Assembly: GCA_016200005.1 (NCBI GenBank)
Contig: JACQFP010000054.1
Coordinates: forward strand, 1 to 39,250
Origin: Verrucomicrobiota bacterium
GTDB lineage: Bacteria > Verrucomicrobiota > Verrucomicrobiia > Limisphaerales > PALSA-1396
DNA length: 39,250 bases
Reading direction: 5' to 3'
Part shown: one piece after another, positions 16,630 through 24,432 of the stretch
How positions within the stretch are numbered: position 1 is the first letter of the stretch
Layout of the letters: each line of letters begins with the position of its first letter
Notes under the pieces: model-generated
Seen by the model: the letters and a program-made list of their open reading frames with translations, nothing else
What the model was told of the DNA's origin: nothing
Database searches by the model: none
Position numbers and translations under genes: made by a program

Positions 16630-17622
16630 ATGCGCGATTTGCCCATCATCAAAACCGTCGAGCGCCATTTCCTTGACCGCAAGGACCGCAACCCGCACGC
16701 GACCGCTGAATTCAGTTGGCTGCTCTCCGGCATCACGCTGGCCACCAAAATCATCGCCTCGCATATCCACCGCGCCGGGCTGCTCGAAATCATTGGCGAG
16801 GCCGGTCGTGTGAACGTGCAGGGCGAGGAAGTGCAGAAGCTCGATGAAATCGCCAACGAAACGCTCGTGCGCTGTCTCGGCTATCGCGGCAACGTCGGCC
16901 TCCTCGTTTCCGAGGAAGAGGACGAACCGCACCTCATCAAAGACTCCGGCGAGGCCGGCAAATACATCGTGCTGTTCGATCCGCTCGACGGTTCGAGCAA
17001 CATCAACGCAAACGTTTCCATCGGCACGATCTTCTCGATTCTCCATCGACCAAAAGCCGATCACCCCGACGTGATGGCAGACGTTTTGCAACCAGGTCAT
17101 CGGCAGGTCGCGGCAGGCTACGTGGTCTATGGCAGCAGTACGGTGCTCGCGTACACTGCCGGTCACGGCGTGCACATGTTCACGCTCGACCCGGCCATAG
17201 GCGCGTTTGTGCTGGCGCAGGAGGACGTGAAAATGCCCACTGCGGCACGCACTTACAGCGTCAACGAGGCTTACCGCCGAAGTTTTCCCGAAGGCATCCA
17301 ACAATATCTGGATTGGGTGAAAACGGAGGATGCCAATTACAGTCTGCGTTACATCGGCTCGCTCGTGGCGGATTTTCATCGCACGCTGATTCGCGGCGGC
17401 GTGTTCCTGTATCCGCCGACGAGAAAATCACCATCGGGAAAATTGCGCCTGCTTTACGAAGCCAACCCGCTTGCGTTCATCGCCGAGCAGGCCGGCGGCG
17501 CTGCGACCGACGGCAAGCAGCGCATCCTCAACATCAAGCCCAAGGCCATGCACGAACGCACTCCGCTCATCATCGGTAGCAAGGACGAAGTCGCGCGCGT
17601 GCAATCGTTTTGGAAACCGTGA
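16630..17622 (+). CDS. fbp: Fructose-1,6-bisphosphatase, class I
   Basis: Removes the 1-phosphate of fructose 1,6-bisphosphate in gluconeogenesis (cytosolic, Mg2+-dependent). The metal site 'YIVLFDPLDGSSNI' is clear, preceded by acidic 'VSEEEDEP'. 'GYVVYGSSTVLAYT', 'RYIGSLVADFHRTLIRGGVFLYP' and 'LRLLYEANPLAFIAEQAGG' are substrate-site blocks. ATG 16630 is chosen because it begins the conserved N-terminus; the in-frame codons from 16582 add 16 residues without family character. The length (330 aa) is normal for the class. A short GC-rich inverted repeat (GCGCGCC 17627-17633 / GGCGCGC 17645-17651) just after the stop could end the transcript. Confidence 0.95.
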   Translation: MRDLPIIKTVERHFLDRKDRNPHATAEFSWLLSGITLATKIIASHIHRAGLLEIIGEAGRVNVQGEEVQKLDEIANETLVRCLGYRGNVGLLVSEEEDEPHLIKDSGEAGKYIVLFDPLDGSSNINANVSIGTIFSILHRPKADHPDVMADVLQPGHRQVAAGYVVYGSSTVLAYTAGHGVHMFTLDPAIGAFVLAQEDVKMPTAARTYSVNEAYRRSFPEGIQQYLDWVKTEDANYSLRYIGSLVADFHRTLIRGGVFLYPPTRKSPSGKLRLLYEANPLAFIAEQAGGAATDGKQRILNIKPKAMHERTPLIIGSKDEVARVQSFWKP

Positions 17623-17656
17623 AATTGCGCGCCGTTAGTCAGCAGGCGCGCCGAAC

Positions 17657-17752
17657 TCAAATGGCCAGCAGCAACTTCTTGATTTCCTTCAACCGCGCCT
17701 TGGCATCCCTCTTTATCAGGCGCGGAAACTTGCCGCCAAGTGCGATGAAATC
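17657..17752 (-). pseudogene. Orphan 3' end of mfd (duplicate C-terminus, 31 codons plus stop)
   Basis: Read on the minus strand, 17657-17752 encodes 'DFIALGGKFPRLIKRDAKAR' then 'LKEIKKLLLAI' and a stop. The true mfd C-terminus (18321-18416) reads 'DFITLGGKFPRLTKTDATAR' then 'LKEIKRLLLAI' and a stop. I count 16 nucleotide differences in 96 (83% identity), 8 of them silent, giving 26 of 31 identical residues with no indel. No helicase sequence precedes it, so it is a severed fragment. It lies on the far side of the YefM/YoeB pair, in the same orientation as mfd. The silent changes suggest it diverged while part of a working gene. Confidence 0.9.
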
Positions 17753-17756
17753 TCCG

Positions 17757-17786
17757 TTGACGGCAGGCGCATCTGGACATTATGCT
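17757..17786 (+). promoter_or_regulatory. Candidate promoter of the toxin-antitoxin operon
   Basis: TTGACG (17757-17762), 18-nt spacer, TATGCT (17781-17786). The expected start site, about 7 nt downstream, falls at or within 2 nt of the yefM ATG (17795), so the transcript may be leaderless. The promoter begins where the mfd-like fragment ends. Confidence 0.5.
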
Positions 17787-17790
17787 GTCC
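17775..17790. promoter_or_regulatory. Candidate operator palindrome of the toxin-antitoxin operon
   Basis: GGACATTATGCTGTCC: arms GGACA / TGTCC around the -10 hexamer. Phd/YefM antitoxins repress their own promoters by binding palindromes at the -10/start region, so the position fits an autoregulatory operator. Confidence 0.5.
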
Positions 17791-17794
17791 ATGT

Positions 17795-18052
17795 ATGAAG
17801 GCGATCACTTATACCGCCGCCCGCGAAGGGCTGGCCGCCACGATGGACAAGGTCTGCCGCGACCGTTCACCCATCATCATCACACGCAACCGCGACCAGT
17901 CGGTCGTGATGCTTTCGCTGGCGGATTACGAGCAGTTGGAAGAAACCGCCTATCTGCTCCGCAGCCCGGCCAACGCCCGCCGGCTCCTGTCGGCCATTGA
18001 CGGCCTGGAAAAAGGCAAGGGACGCCAGCGTAAAATTGACCTGGAGGCATGA
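17795..18052 (+). CDS. yefM: YefM/Phd-family antitoxin
   Basis: An 85-aa protein with the Phd/YefM fold: 'MKAITYTAAREGLAATMDKV' (N-terminal DNA-binding β-strand and helix), 'PIIITRNRDQSVVMLSLADY' and 'EETAYLLRSPANARRLLSAI'. The C-terminal 'LEKGKGRQRKIDLEA' is the flexible toxin-binding tail. It should neutralise the adjacent YoeB and, as a dimer or complex, repress its own promoter; a palindrome sits 5 bp upstream of the ATG. There is no Shine-Dalgarno sequence in the short space between -10 and start codon. Its last codons overlap the toxin start (ATGA at 18049). Confidence 0.93.
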   Translation: MKAITYTAAREGLAATMDKVCRDRSPIIITRNRDQSVVMLSLADYEQLEETAYLLRSPANARRLLSAIDGLEKGKGRQRKIDLEA

Positions 18053-18303
18053 AGCTCGTCTTCGCGGAACAGGCGTGGGAGGATTATCTTCATTGGCAGC
18101 AGACCGACAAACAAATCACGCGGCGCATCCACGAATTGATCAAGGACGCGACGCGGAATCCCTTCTCCGGCATTGGCAAGCCGGAGCCGTTGCGTTTCGC
18201 GCTGGCGGGTTATTGGTCGCGCCGCATCAATGGAGAACACCGGATGGTCTACAAGGTCGAAGGCAACCATCCGCTGCTGGCGCAATTGCGATACCATTAT
18301 TGA
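18049..18303 (+). CDS. yoeB: YoeB toxin (ribosome-dependent mRNA interferase)
   Basis: An 84-aa RelE-superfamily toxin that cleaves mRNA in the ribosomal A site. It matches E. coli YoeB closely, with the same length and numbering: Glu46 in 'GKPEPL', Arg59 in 'WSRRI', Arg65 in 'EHRMVY', and His83-Tyr84 at the 'RYHY' C-terminus. All catalytic residues are kept, so it should be active. The ATG overlaps the antitoxin stop by 4 bp, giving translational coupling. The stop is only 17 bp from the converging mfd stop codon. The pair is bracketed by two copies of the mfd 3' end. Confidence 0.95.
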   Translation: MKLVFAEQAWEDYLHWQQTDKQITRRIHELIKDATRNPFSGIGKPEPLRFALAGYWSRRINGEHRMVYKVEGNHPLLAQLRYHY

Positions 18304-18320
18304 AACGCCTCTGCTGTTAA

Positions 18321-21300
18321 TCAAATCGCAAGCAGCAACCTCTTGATCTCCTTCAACCGCGCTGTGGCGTCCGTCTTGGTCAAGCGGGGGAACTTGCCGC
18401 CGAGCGTGATGAAATCGCGGTGGCGCGTCAGCATCAGTTTGCCTTCCTTGACTTCGATGGTGGTCACGGCTTTTTCGGCGGCGAGGATTTTCAATTCGGC
18501 GGTTTGCAGCAACAACTCAACCGGCGGTGGCAACGGACCAAAACGGTCGCGGAGTTCCTTTAGTAATGCGCCGAGCGCGGATTTGTCCGTGGCTTGGGCG
18601 AGCTTGCGGTAAATCTCGATGCGGTGCTGCGGTTCGGGGACGTAGTGGTGAGGCAGTGAAGCGTGAAACGTGAAACGCGATGCGTAATTCGCGGAGCCCG
18701 TTTCACCTGGCACGTCTTCCATCCCCAGAAAATCCAACGCCACATGAACCTCCACGCGCGGTTTGACCTTTTCACCCTTGAGCGACGCGACACTCTGTTT
18801 GAGCAACTGGCAGTAAAGCTCGAAGCCCACCGCCGTGATGTGACCGCTTTGTTCTGCGCCGAGCAAATTGCCCGCGCCGCGGATTTCCAGGTCGCGCATG
18901 GCGATTTTGAAACCGCTGCCCAGTGTCGAGTATTGTTTCAGGGCGCTGATGCGTTTGCGGGCGTCGCTCAAGAGCCCGGCGTGACGCGGGATCAGGAGAT
19001 AGGCGTATGCTTGATGTTTGTAGCGGCCCACGCGCCCGCGCAATTGGTAAAGATCGCTCAATCCGAATCGGTCGGCGCGGTCAATGATGATGGTGTTCGC
19101 GTTCGGGATATCGAGGCCGCTTTCAATGATCGTGGTCGAGAGCAGCACGTCGGCTTCGCCATTCACGAATTGCGTCATCACTTCTTCCAGGTCGTCGCTG
19201 TGCATCTGGCCGTGGCCCACCACGATGCGCGCGTGTGGCAGAAGGGTGCGGAGTTTCTGCGCCATGGTGTCAATGGTCAGCACGCGATTGTGCAGGAAGA
19301 ACACCTGGCCGCCGCGGTTCAACTCGCGCTGGATCGCGTCGCGGATGGTGCGCTCGTCGTATGGCGTGACGATGGTTTGCACCGGCAACCGGTCCTGCGG
19401 CGGCGTCTCAATGGTGCTCATGTCGCGCGCACCGGTGAGCGCGAGGTAAAGCGTGCGTGGAATCGGTGTGGCGGTGAGCGTGAGCACATCGACGAGCCGG
19501 CGCAGGAGCTTGAACTTCTCCTTATGCAAGACGCCGAAGCGCTGTTCCTCGTCGATGACCACCAGCCCCAGGTCCTTGAACAGAATATCGTCCTGCACCA
19601 ACCGATGCGTGCCGATGACGATGTCCACGGAACCCGCAGCCAGATCCTTCACGACGCGTTGTTGTGCGCGGCGGCTGCGGAAGCGCGAGAGCAACTCGAT
19701 CCGCACCGGATAATCCGCCATCCGCTCGCGAAAGACATTGAAATGCTGCTGTGCCAGCACGGTCGTCGGCACGAGCACGGCGACTTGTTTGCCATCCATC
19801 ACGGCCTTGAAGGCGGCGCGGATGGCGACTTCCGTTTTGCCGAAGCCGACGTCGCCGCAGATCAAGCGGTCCATCGGCTTGGCGCGTTCCATATCGGACT
19901 TGGTTTCGACGATGGCGCGCATCTGGTCGGGTGTTTCCTCGTAAATGAACGCACTCTCAAATTCGCGCTGCCAGGGAACATCGGACGCGAACGCGTGACC
20001 CGGCTGCAACTCGCGCGCGGCCTGAATCGCGAGCAACTCGCTGGCGACGTCGCGCACAGCCCGCTCGGCGTGAGCTTTGGCTTTCGCCCAACGCGTGCCG
20101 GTGAGCGTGTTGAGTGGCGGTCGCGCCTTGCCCGCGCCGACGTATTTGCTGACGAGATGCGCCTCGGAGACGGGCACGTATAGTTTCGGTGATTCGTCGC
20201 CATGATTGTTCGGAGCGAATTCGATCACCAAACATTCGGTTTCGGATTTCGGACTACCAACGCTCACGGGCAGCGATTTCAATCCGAGATACCGCCCGAT
20301 GCCGTGTTGGAGATGAACAACGTAATCGCCTACTTCCAGCTCCGTGAAATCAATGTCGAGCGCGGAGCGGGCGGCGATGGCGTGCGCGGACTTGAGCCGA
20401 CGCGGACGCTGGACTTTGTAGCGTCCGAAGATTTCTGCGTCGGTGACGACCACGAGCTTGCCGGCTTCGCAAATGAAACCGCGCGTGAGCGTGCCGAGAT
20501 GAGTCCGAAGTCCAGGGTCCAAAGTCCAAAGTTGTTCGCCTTCGGGCGGCTTTGAACTTTGGGCTTTCGATCTTGGACTCACTTCCTCCCATATCTCCGT
20601 GAAGCGTTGCCGCTCGCCTTCGTTGTTGCAGAAGACGTGGACGGCGAAGCCCTGGCGCAACCAACGATGGAGTTGCGCGAAGAACTCGCGGCGTTGCGCG
20701 TCGGCGATTTGTGGCTCGGGCACACGTTCACCCAGCGGGCGAAAGGCGTCGAGTGAAGCGAAGAGTGGAGAACCGATCTCCTGGTCTTGTTGGAGTTCAC
20801 GCTTCAGCATGTCCGGGGAGCAAGCTGAAGCTTGAACTCCAACAACACCGTCGCCCTCGCTCACTTCCAATCGCGTCATGCCGCGCGAGTCGAGGTCGGC
20901 GAGAATGTTCGCCCACCGGATGAAAAACGGATCGTCCGCCGGAGCTTGCCGGGCGTATTCATCCGCGCGCAATGTCAACTGCTCCGGCTCACAAAGGACA
21001 AAAATGGTTTCGCGCGGCAGGTAGTCCAACAAGGTTGAGAGTTGAGGGTTGAGGGTTGAGGATTGGGATTTTGAATCCAAGATTCCTCGCTTAAGAATTC
21101 CCAACTCCCCGCCCGGAGGCAAAGTGACAGACACGATTTCCGCCCGCGACAGTTGTGTAAGCGGATCAAAGTGGCGCAGCGATTCCAATTCATCGCCGAA
21201 AAATTCCAGCCGCACCGGCCACGGGCTGGAGAGGGGATAGACATCCAGAATGCCGCCGCGCAAAGCAATTTCACCCTTTTGCGTCACCTGCGCTTCCGGC

Positions 21301-21887
21301 TCGTAACCTTGCTCCTCCAGCCAATCGATCAAATCGAGCGGGTCGATGCGGTCGCCGCGCACCAGCATGCTCGTGCGGCTTTTCAATTCGTCCACCGGGA
21401 ACGTTTTTTGCAGCAGAGCAGTAACACTGGTGACGACGATTTGAGATTTGAGATTACCAATCTCATATTGCCCGGCCAGCGCAACGAGGGTTTCCAAGCG
21501 TTCGCTGATGACATCCGCGTGCGGCAGCTTGCCTTCATGCGGCAGAATTTCCCACGCGGGAAAGAAGAGGGGTTGAGGATTGAGGGTTGAGGGTTGAGAG
21601 GTTGGGACCTCGGATTTCGGGTTTCGGATTTCGGATTTCAACCATGTCTCGATGTCCTGCTGAAAACTTTCCTGCGTTTTCAAACCGTCAACGACGACGA
21701 CGATGGGGCGTTGCGGGAATAAGTTTCGTAACAGAACCGCGAAGAATGGCTGGGCGGCTGGGCTGACGCCGGCACAAGACAATGCGCCGCCCTCCTCCAG
21801 TCGCTGCGCCAGGGTTTGCACAGCGGGAGTTTGCGCAACGGCGGCGAACAGGCTGCCCGTCGCCGTCGTGGATTTGTCTAACGCCAA
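18321..21887 (-). CDS. mfd: Transcription-repair coupling factor Mfd with four in-frame repeat-like inserts
   Basis: Mfd removes stalled RNA polymerase and recruits UvrA. Order: UvrB-like N-terminal region; RNA-polymerase-interaction (CarD-like) domain 'VGDYVVHLQHGIGRYLGLKS'; translocase with Walker A 'GDVGFGKTE' (K684), 'VVIDEEQRFGV' and 'LTLTATPIPRTLYLAL'; second RecA lobe 'DVLLSTTIIESGLDIPNA'; C-terminal TRCF domain. Start TTG 21887. Segments at residues about 85-107, 262-285, 434-462 and 1058-1079 look foreign: low-complexity, Ser/Pro/Asn-rich, and coded by short tandem or inverted repeats. All keep the frame and avoid the motor motifs. It is divergent from the glycosylase gene. Likely functional. 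Confidence 0.95.
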   Translation of the reverse strand: MALDKSTTATGSLFAAVAQTPAVQTLAQRLEEGGALSCAGVSPAAQPFFAVLLRNLFPQRPIVVVVDGLKTQESFQQDIETWLKSEIRNPKSEVPTSQPSTLNPQPLFFPAWEILPHEGKLPHADVISERLETLVALAGQYEIGNLKSQIVVTSVTALLQKTFPVDELKSRTSMLVRGDRIDPLDLIDWLEEQGYEPEAQVTQKGEIALRGGILDVYPLSSPWPVRLEFFGDELESLRHFDPLTQLSRAEIVSVTLPPGGELGILKRGILDSKSQSSTLNPQLSTLLDYLPRETIFVLCEPEQLTLRADEYARQAPADDPFFIRWANILADLDSRGMTRLEVSEGDGVVGVQASACSPDMLKRELQQDQEIGSPLFASLDAFRPLGERVPEPQIADAQRREFFAQLHRWLRQGFAVHVFCNNEGERQRFTEIWEEVSPRSKAQSSKPPEGEQLWTLDPGLRTHLGTLTRGFICEAGKLVVVTDAEIFGRYKVQRPRRLKSAHAIAARSALDIDFTELEVGDYVVHLQHGIGRYLGLKSLPVSVGSPKSETECLVIEFAPNNHGDESPKLYVPVSEAHLVSKYVGAGKARPPLNTLTGTRWAKAKAHAERAVRDVASELLAIQAARELQPGHAFASDVPWQREFESAFIYEETPDQMRAIVETKSDMERAKPMDRLICGDVGFGKTEVAIRAAFKAVMDGKQVAVLVPTTVLAQQHFNVFRERMADYPVRIELLSRFRSRRAQQRVVKDLAAGSVDIVIGTHRLVQDDILFKDLGLVVIDEEQRFGVLHKEKFKLLRRLVDVLTLTATPIPRTLYLALTGARDMSTIETPPQDRLPVQTIVTPYDERTIRDAIQRELNRGGQVFFLHNRVLTIDTMAQKLRTLLPHARIVVGHGQMHSDDLEEVMTQFVNGEADVLLSTTIIESGLDIPNANTIIIDRADRFGLSDLYQLRGRVGRYKHQAYAYLLIPRHAGLLSDARKRISALKQYSTLGSGFKIAMRDLEIRGAGNLLGAEQSGHITAVGFELYCQLLKQSVASLKGEKVKPRVEVHVALDFLGMEDVPGETGSANYASRFTFHASLPHHYVPEPQHRIEIYRKLAQATDKSALGALLKELRDRFGPLPPPVELLLQTAELKILAAEKAVTTIEVKEGKLMLTRHRDFITLGGKFPRLTKTDATARLKEIKRLLLAI
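18656..18706. repeat. GTGAAAC tandem/inverted repeat insert in mfd
   Basis: Three tandem 7-mers (GTGAAGC, GTGAAAC, GTGAAAC; 18656-18676) with an inverted copy GTTTCAC at 18700-18706. Read in mfd as 'ANYASRFTFHASL', inside the C-terminal domain. Confidence 0.7.
20501..20580. repeat. 80-bp imperfect palindrome inside mfd
   Basis: GAGTCCGAAG (20501-20510) pairs imperfectly with CTTGGACTC (20572-20580). AAAGTCCAAAGTT (20521-20533) pairs with AACTTTGGGCTTT (20555-20567) with one mismatch. A GCC-TTCG-GGC stem lies at the centre. In mfd it encodes 'SKAQSSKPPEGEQLWTLDPG'. Confidence 0.7.
21033..21070. repeat. GGGTTGA heptamer repeat insert in mfd, copy 2
   Basis: Near-tandem heptamers of GGGTTGA type (core TTGAGGGTTGAGGGTTGAG). 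The same core occurs at 21580-21598. Translated on the minus strand within mfd as 'SQSSTLNPQLSTLL'. Confidence 0.7.
21568..21639. repeat. GGGTTGA heptamer plus GGATTTC repeat insert in mfd, copy 1
   Basis: A GGGTTGA-type heptamer run (21568-21606) is followed by GGATTTC / GGGTTTC / GGATTTC / GGATTTC units (21612-21639). The mfd frame reads through as 'SEIRNPKSEVPTSQPSTLNP'. Confidence 0.75.
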
Positions 21888-22042
21888 GCGTTGGGAAGGT
21901 CGCAGCCGGTTGCCGGAACGTCAAGATTGGCACGTGATCGTCGGCCCTGGCTGGCGCTCGATGCACAGGACGGAGTTTGCGGTAGCCAGCAGCCCCGACA
22001 AACCACTTGACGCAGTGTGCGCAGTTGGTGGGAGATGGAAGT

Positions 22043-22600
22043 ATGTTTTCGCAAAAACTGCCGCGCTCATTTTATGACCGGGACACCATTGTGGTCGCGA
22101 GGGAATTGCTCGGAAAGTATCTGGTTCACAGGTCGCAGGACGTCGAACGTGTCGGCAGGATTGTGGAGGTTGAGGCGTACCTCGGACCGCATGATCTCGC
22201 GGCGCATTCGGCCAGGGGAAGGACCGAACGAACGAAAGTGATGTTCGGTCCGCCGGGTCACGCCTACGTATATCTGATCTACGGGATGTATCATTGCATG
22301 AACGTGGTGACCGAACGCGAAGGTCACGCGTCCGCCGTGTTGCTGCGGGCGATTGAACCAGTGAAAAATGTCGAGAGCCGGACGCAAGGCCCGGGCCTGC
22401 TTTGCCGGGCAATGCACATCGACAAGGGACTAAACGCGCATGACCTGCTCAGCGACCATTTCTACATCGCCGCGCCGTCGAAGATGGAACCCCTGTTGAT
22501 CGTCAAGCGACCGCGCGTGGGCGTGGATTACGCCAAGCACTGGGCCAGGCGGCATTTGCGGTTTTACATCAAGGGCAATCCGTTCGTCTCGCGGGCATAG
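22043..22600 (+). CDS. 3-methyladenine DNA glycosylase (AAG/MPG family)
   Basis: Base-excision repair enzyme that removes alkylated purines. A 185-aa single domain: 'ARELLGKYLVHR', 'GRIVEVEAYLGPHDLAAHSA' with catalytic Glu44 and the intercalating-site Tyr46 region (human 'ETEAY'), 'MFGPPGHAYVYLIYGMYHCM', 'VLLRAIEP' and 'TQGPGLLCRAMHID'. ATG 22043 is chosen because GGAG and GGAA precede it at suitable spacing and it opens the conserved N-terminus; the in-frame upstream codons add nothing recognisable. It is divergent from mfd (155-bp gap), placing two DNA-repair genes back to back, perhaps with shared control. Confidence 0.92.
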   Translation: MFSQKLPRSFYDRDTIVVARELLGKYLVHRSQDVERVGRIVEVEAYLGPHDLAAHSARGRTERTKVMFGPPGHAYVYLIYGMYHCMNVVTEREGHASAVLLRAIEPVKNVESRTQGPGLLCRAMHIDKGLNAHDLLSDHFYIAAPSKMEPLLIVKRPRVGVDYAKHWARRHLRFYIKGNPFVSRA

Positions 22601-22709
22601 TTTATTCGGGGGACGAGAATGGAAAGTTTTTGGCGCAGGGCGATGCAAGCGTGCGCGCGGCTTGCGGGACTTTACAACCTGGAACAGTGCGCTTAAAATG
22701 TGTTTCCGC

Positions 22710-24338
22710 ATGAAACCCAAACAAAACTTTTGGATTCCAACTGTTCTCCCGGTTCTGCTCGGGTTGATCTCTTGCACCACTTTCACGAAGGAACATCCCG
22801 CTCGCCAGTCGAAGTTAGTGCCAGCTGGATTTGCCATGGCGCAAGTGCCGACTTGGTCGCGCGCGGACCTGGATTTTTTTCTGCACGGCTCGATGAGCAC
22901 GGAGGTTGTGCCCGAAACCGTGCTGCGCGCATTCATGCGCGCCTATCCTGATTTGTTTCCGAGCACCGACTTGAGTCACCTCGGCGCGATTCCTGATAAC
23001 CAATTTGGTTGGCCGGTGGGTTTCAGCCGGAAACGCGTGCCACATCTCGGTGGATTGTCGGCGGTGGGTGTGAACTGCGCCGTCTGTCACGTTGGCGAAG
23101 TCATCCCCGCGGCCGGCGGCGCGCCGATGCGCGTGCTGGGGGTGACGAGTCACTTCGATGCGGAAGCATTTTTTGGTTCGGTGATTCTCTCCACGTTCCG
23201 CACTGCTGATCCGGGCAACATGAAAAAGTTTCTCGCGGCTTGTCTGGCAGTGAACGACCCACAGAGCGGCGACAAAGGGCAGGCATTGTTCGTGAAAGAG
23301 TGGCAGCAGCAGGAGCAACAAATTATCGCCGCAATCTCCGCCGACCCAACCGGTTCAAAGGACTTGCGGCCCGGCGCGCTGCTCCATCAAATCAGCGGTG
23401 ACGAATTGCGCATCAACTACAAACTGCTTTCAACGGGCATGGACTTGTCTGGCCTGGCGCACTCGACGCTGAAGCTTTTCCACAACATGCGCGCGGCATT
23501 GCACATTCCCGATCAACCGCCGCCGCCTGCGCCACCGAACGGACCGGGTCGCAACGATCCCTGGCGCATCCTCTCCTACTCGCTGCTCGGCGTCGTGACC
23601 GAACCTGCGCCCGTGAAGTTTGGCATCGTCTGGAACGAAGACCAGCGCACGTGGGTGCATTTCGATTCGAACACCCGCTCGCCTATCATCCGTAATCTGG
23701 CGGCTTCGCTCGGCCTCGGCGCGCCGCTCATCGAACATCACGGCGTCCTGGATTTCGCCAATCTCCAACGCCACACCGCCCTTTCGGAAGTCATCCGACC
23801 ACCGCGGTACCCGTGGACGATTGACCGCGCGGCCGCAGAGCGCGGAGCAAAAACCTACGGAGCCCGTTGCGCCTCGTGCCACGAGGGGCCGCAGACTGAT
23901 CGGCGACTCCATTTGCTGACAGAGATTCAATCCGATCCGAATCGCGCCAGAATTTTCACGCCGGCGGTAGCGGAGGGATTCAACCAGTTCTTCGCCCAAC
24001 TCCAGATTGCCGGCTACCAACCGCCGCAACCGCCGCCTTTGCGCAGCACGCAAAAATATTGGTCGCCCGGCCTGGCTGGCGTTTGGGCACGATCACCTTA
24101 CTTGCACAACGGCTCCGTGCGGACGATGCAGGAATTACTCACCCCGCCCGTCGGGCGCGCGAAAACGTTCCATCGCGGTTCGCGCGTCTTTGATGCCGCG
24201 CAGATGGGTTATTCCGATGAAGGCGCTTATGTCCTCGACACGACTGGTCCCGGCAATTCCAACTTGGGGCATGACTACGGCACCGACATTTCGGCTGATC
24301 AGAAGCGGGAACTGATTGAATACCTCAAAACCCTCTGA
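22710..24338 (+). CDS. Di-heme c-type cytochrome lipoprotein
   Basis: A 542-aa protein. ATG 22710 gives a lipoprotein signal peptide with lipobox 'LGLISC' at residues 17-22. Two CXXCH heme sites are seen: C123-A-V-C126-H127 in 'GVNCAVCHVGE' and C387-A-S-C390-H391 in 'GARCASCHEG'. A late 'YWSPGLAGVWARSPYLHNGS' block resembles the C-terminal heme domain of cytochrome-c-peroxidase-like and RoxA-like proteins. It would sit in the periplasm on a membrane and pass electrons or oxidise a substrate. It could be an electron acceptor for a sugar dehydrogenase, a peroxidase, or a RoxA-like oxygenase; the sequence does not decide. It converges with the DUF1080-LamG gene. Confidence 0.85.
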   Translation: MKPKQNFWIPTVLPVLLGLISCTTFTKEHPARQSKLVPAGFAMAQVPTWSRADLDFFLHGSMSTEVVPETVLRAFMRAYPDLFPSTDLSHLGAIPDNQFGWPVGFSRKRVPHLGGLSAVGVNCAVCHVGEVIPAAGGAPMRVLGVTSHFDAEAFFGSVILSTFRTADPGNMKKFLAACLAVNDPQSGDKGQALFVKEWQQQEQQIIAAISADPTGSKDLRPGALLHQISGDELRINYKLLSTGMDLSGLAHSTLKLFHNMRAALHIPDQPPPPAPPNGPGRNDPWRILSYSLLGVVTEPAPVKFGIVWNEDQRTWVHFDSNTRSPIIRNLAASLGLGAPLIEHHGVLDFANLQRHTALSEVIRPPRYPWTIDRAAAERGAKTYGARCASCHEGPQTDRRLHLLTEIQSDPNRARIFTPAVAEGFNQFFAQLQIAGYQPPQPPPLRSTQKYWSPGLAGVWARSPYLHNGSVRTMQELLTPPVGRAKTFHRGSRVFDAAQMGYSDEGAYVLDTTGPGNSNLGHDYGTDISADQKRELIEYLKTL

Positions 24339-24432
24339 GTCTCGGCGTCGGGAGCGACGTGAGCGAGTCGCGCGGCGTTCACTATGGCGTCCGACTTAAC
24401 TCCGTGAGCTCGTCATAGGTGAGCGCGCGTGA

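Noticed and set aside
16075-17379. Minus-strand open frame (434 codons) spanning the terC-like gene and fbp
   Set aside because: Covers two well-supported genes on the other strand and has no motif of its own.
18663-20183. Long plus-strand open frame (506 codons) opposite mfd
   Set aside because: Antisense shadow of the helicase; no recognisable domain or start signal.
24339-24432. Terminator or repeat between the cytochrome and DUF1080-LamG genes
   Set aside because: Several GC-rich partial inverted repeats are present, but none has a stem good enough to call.
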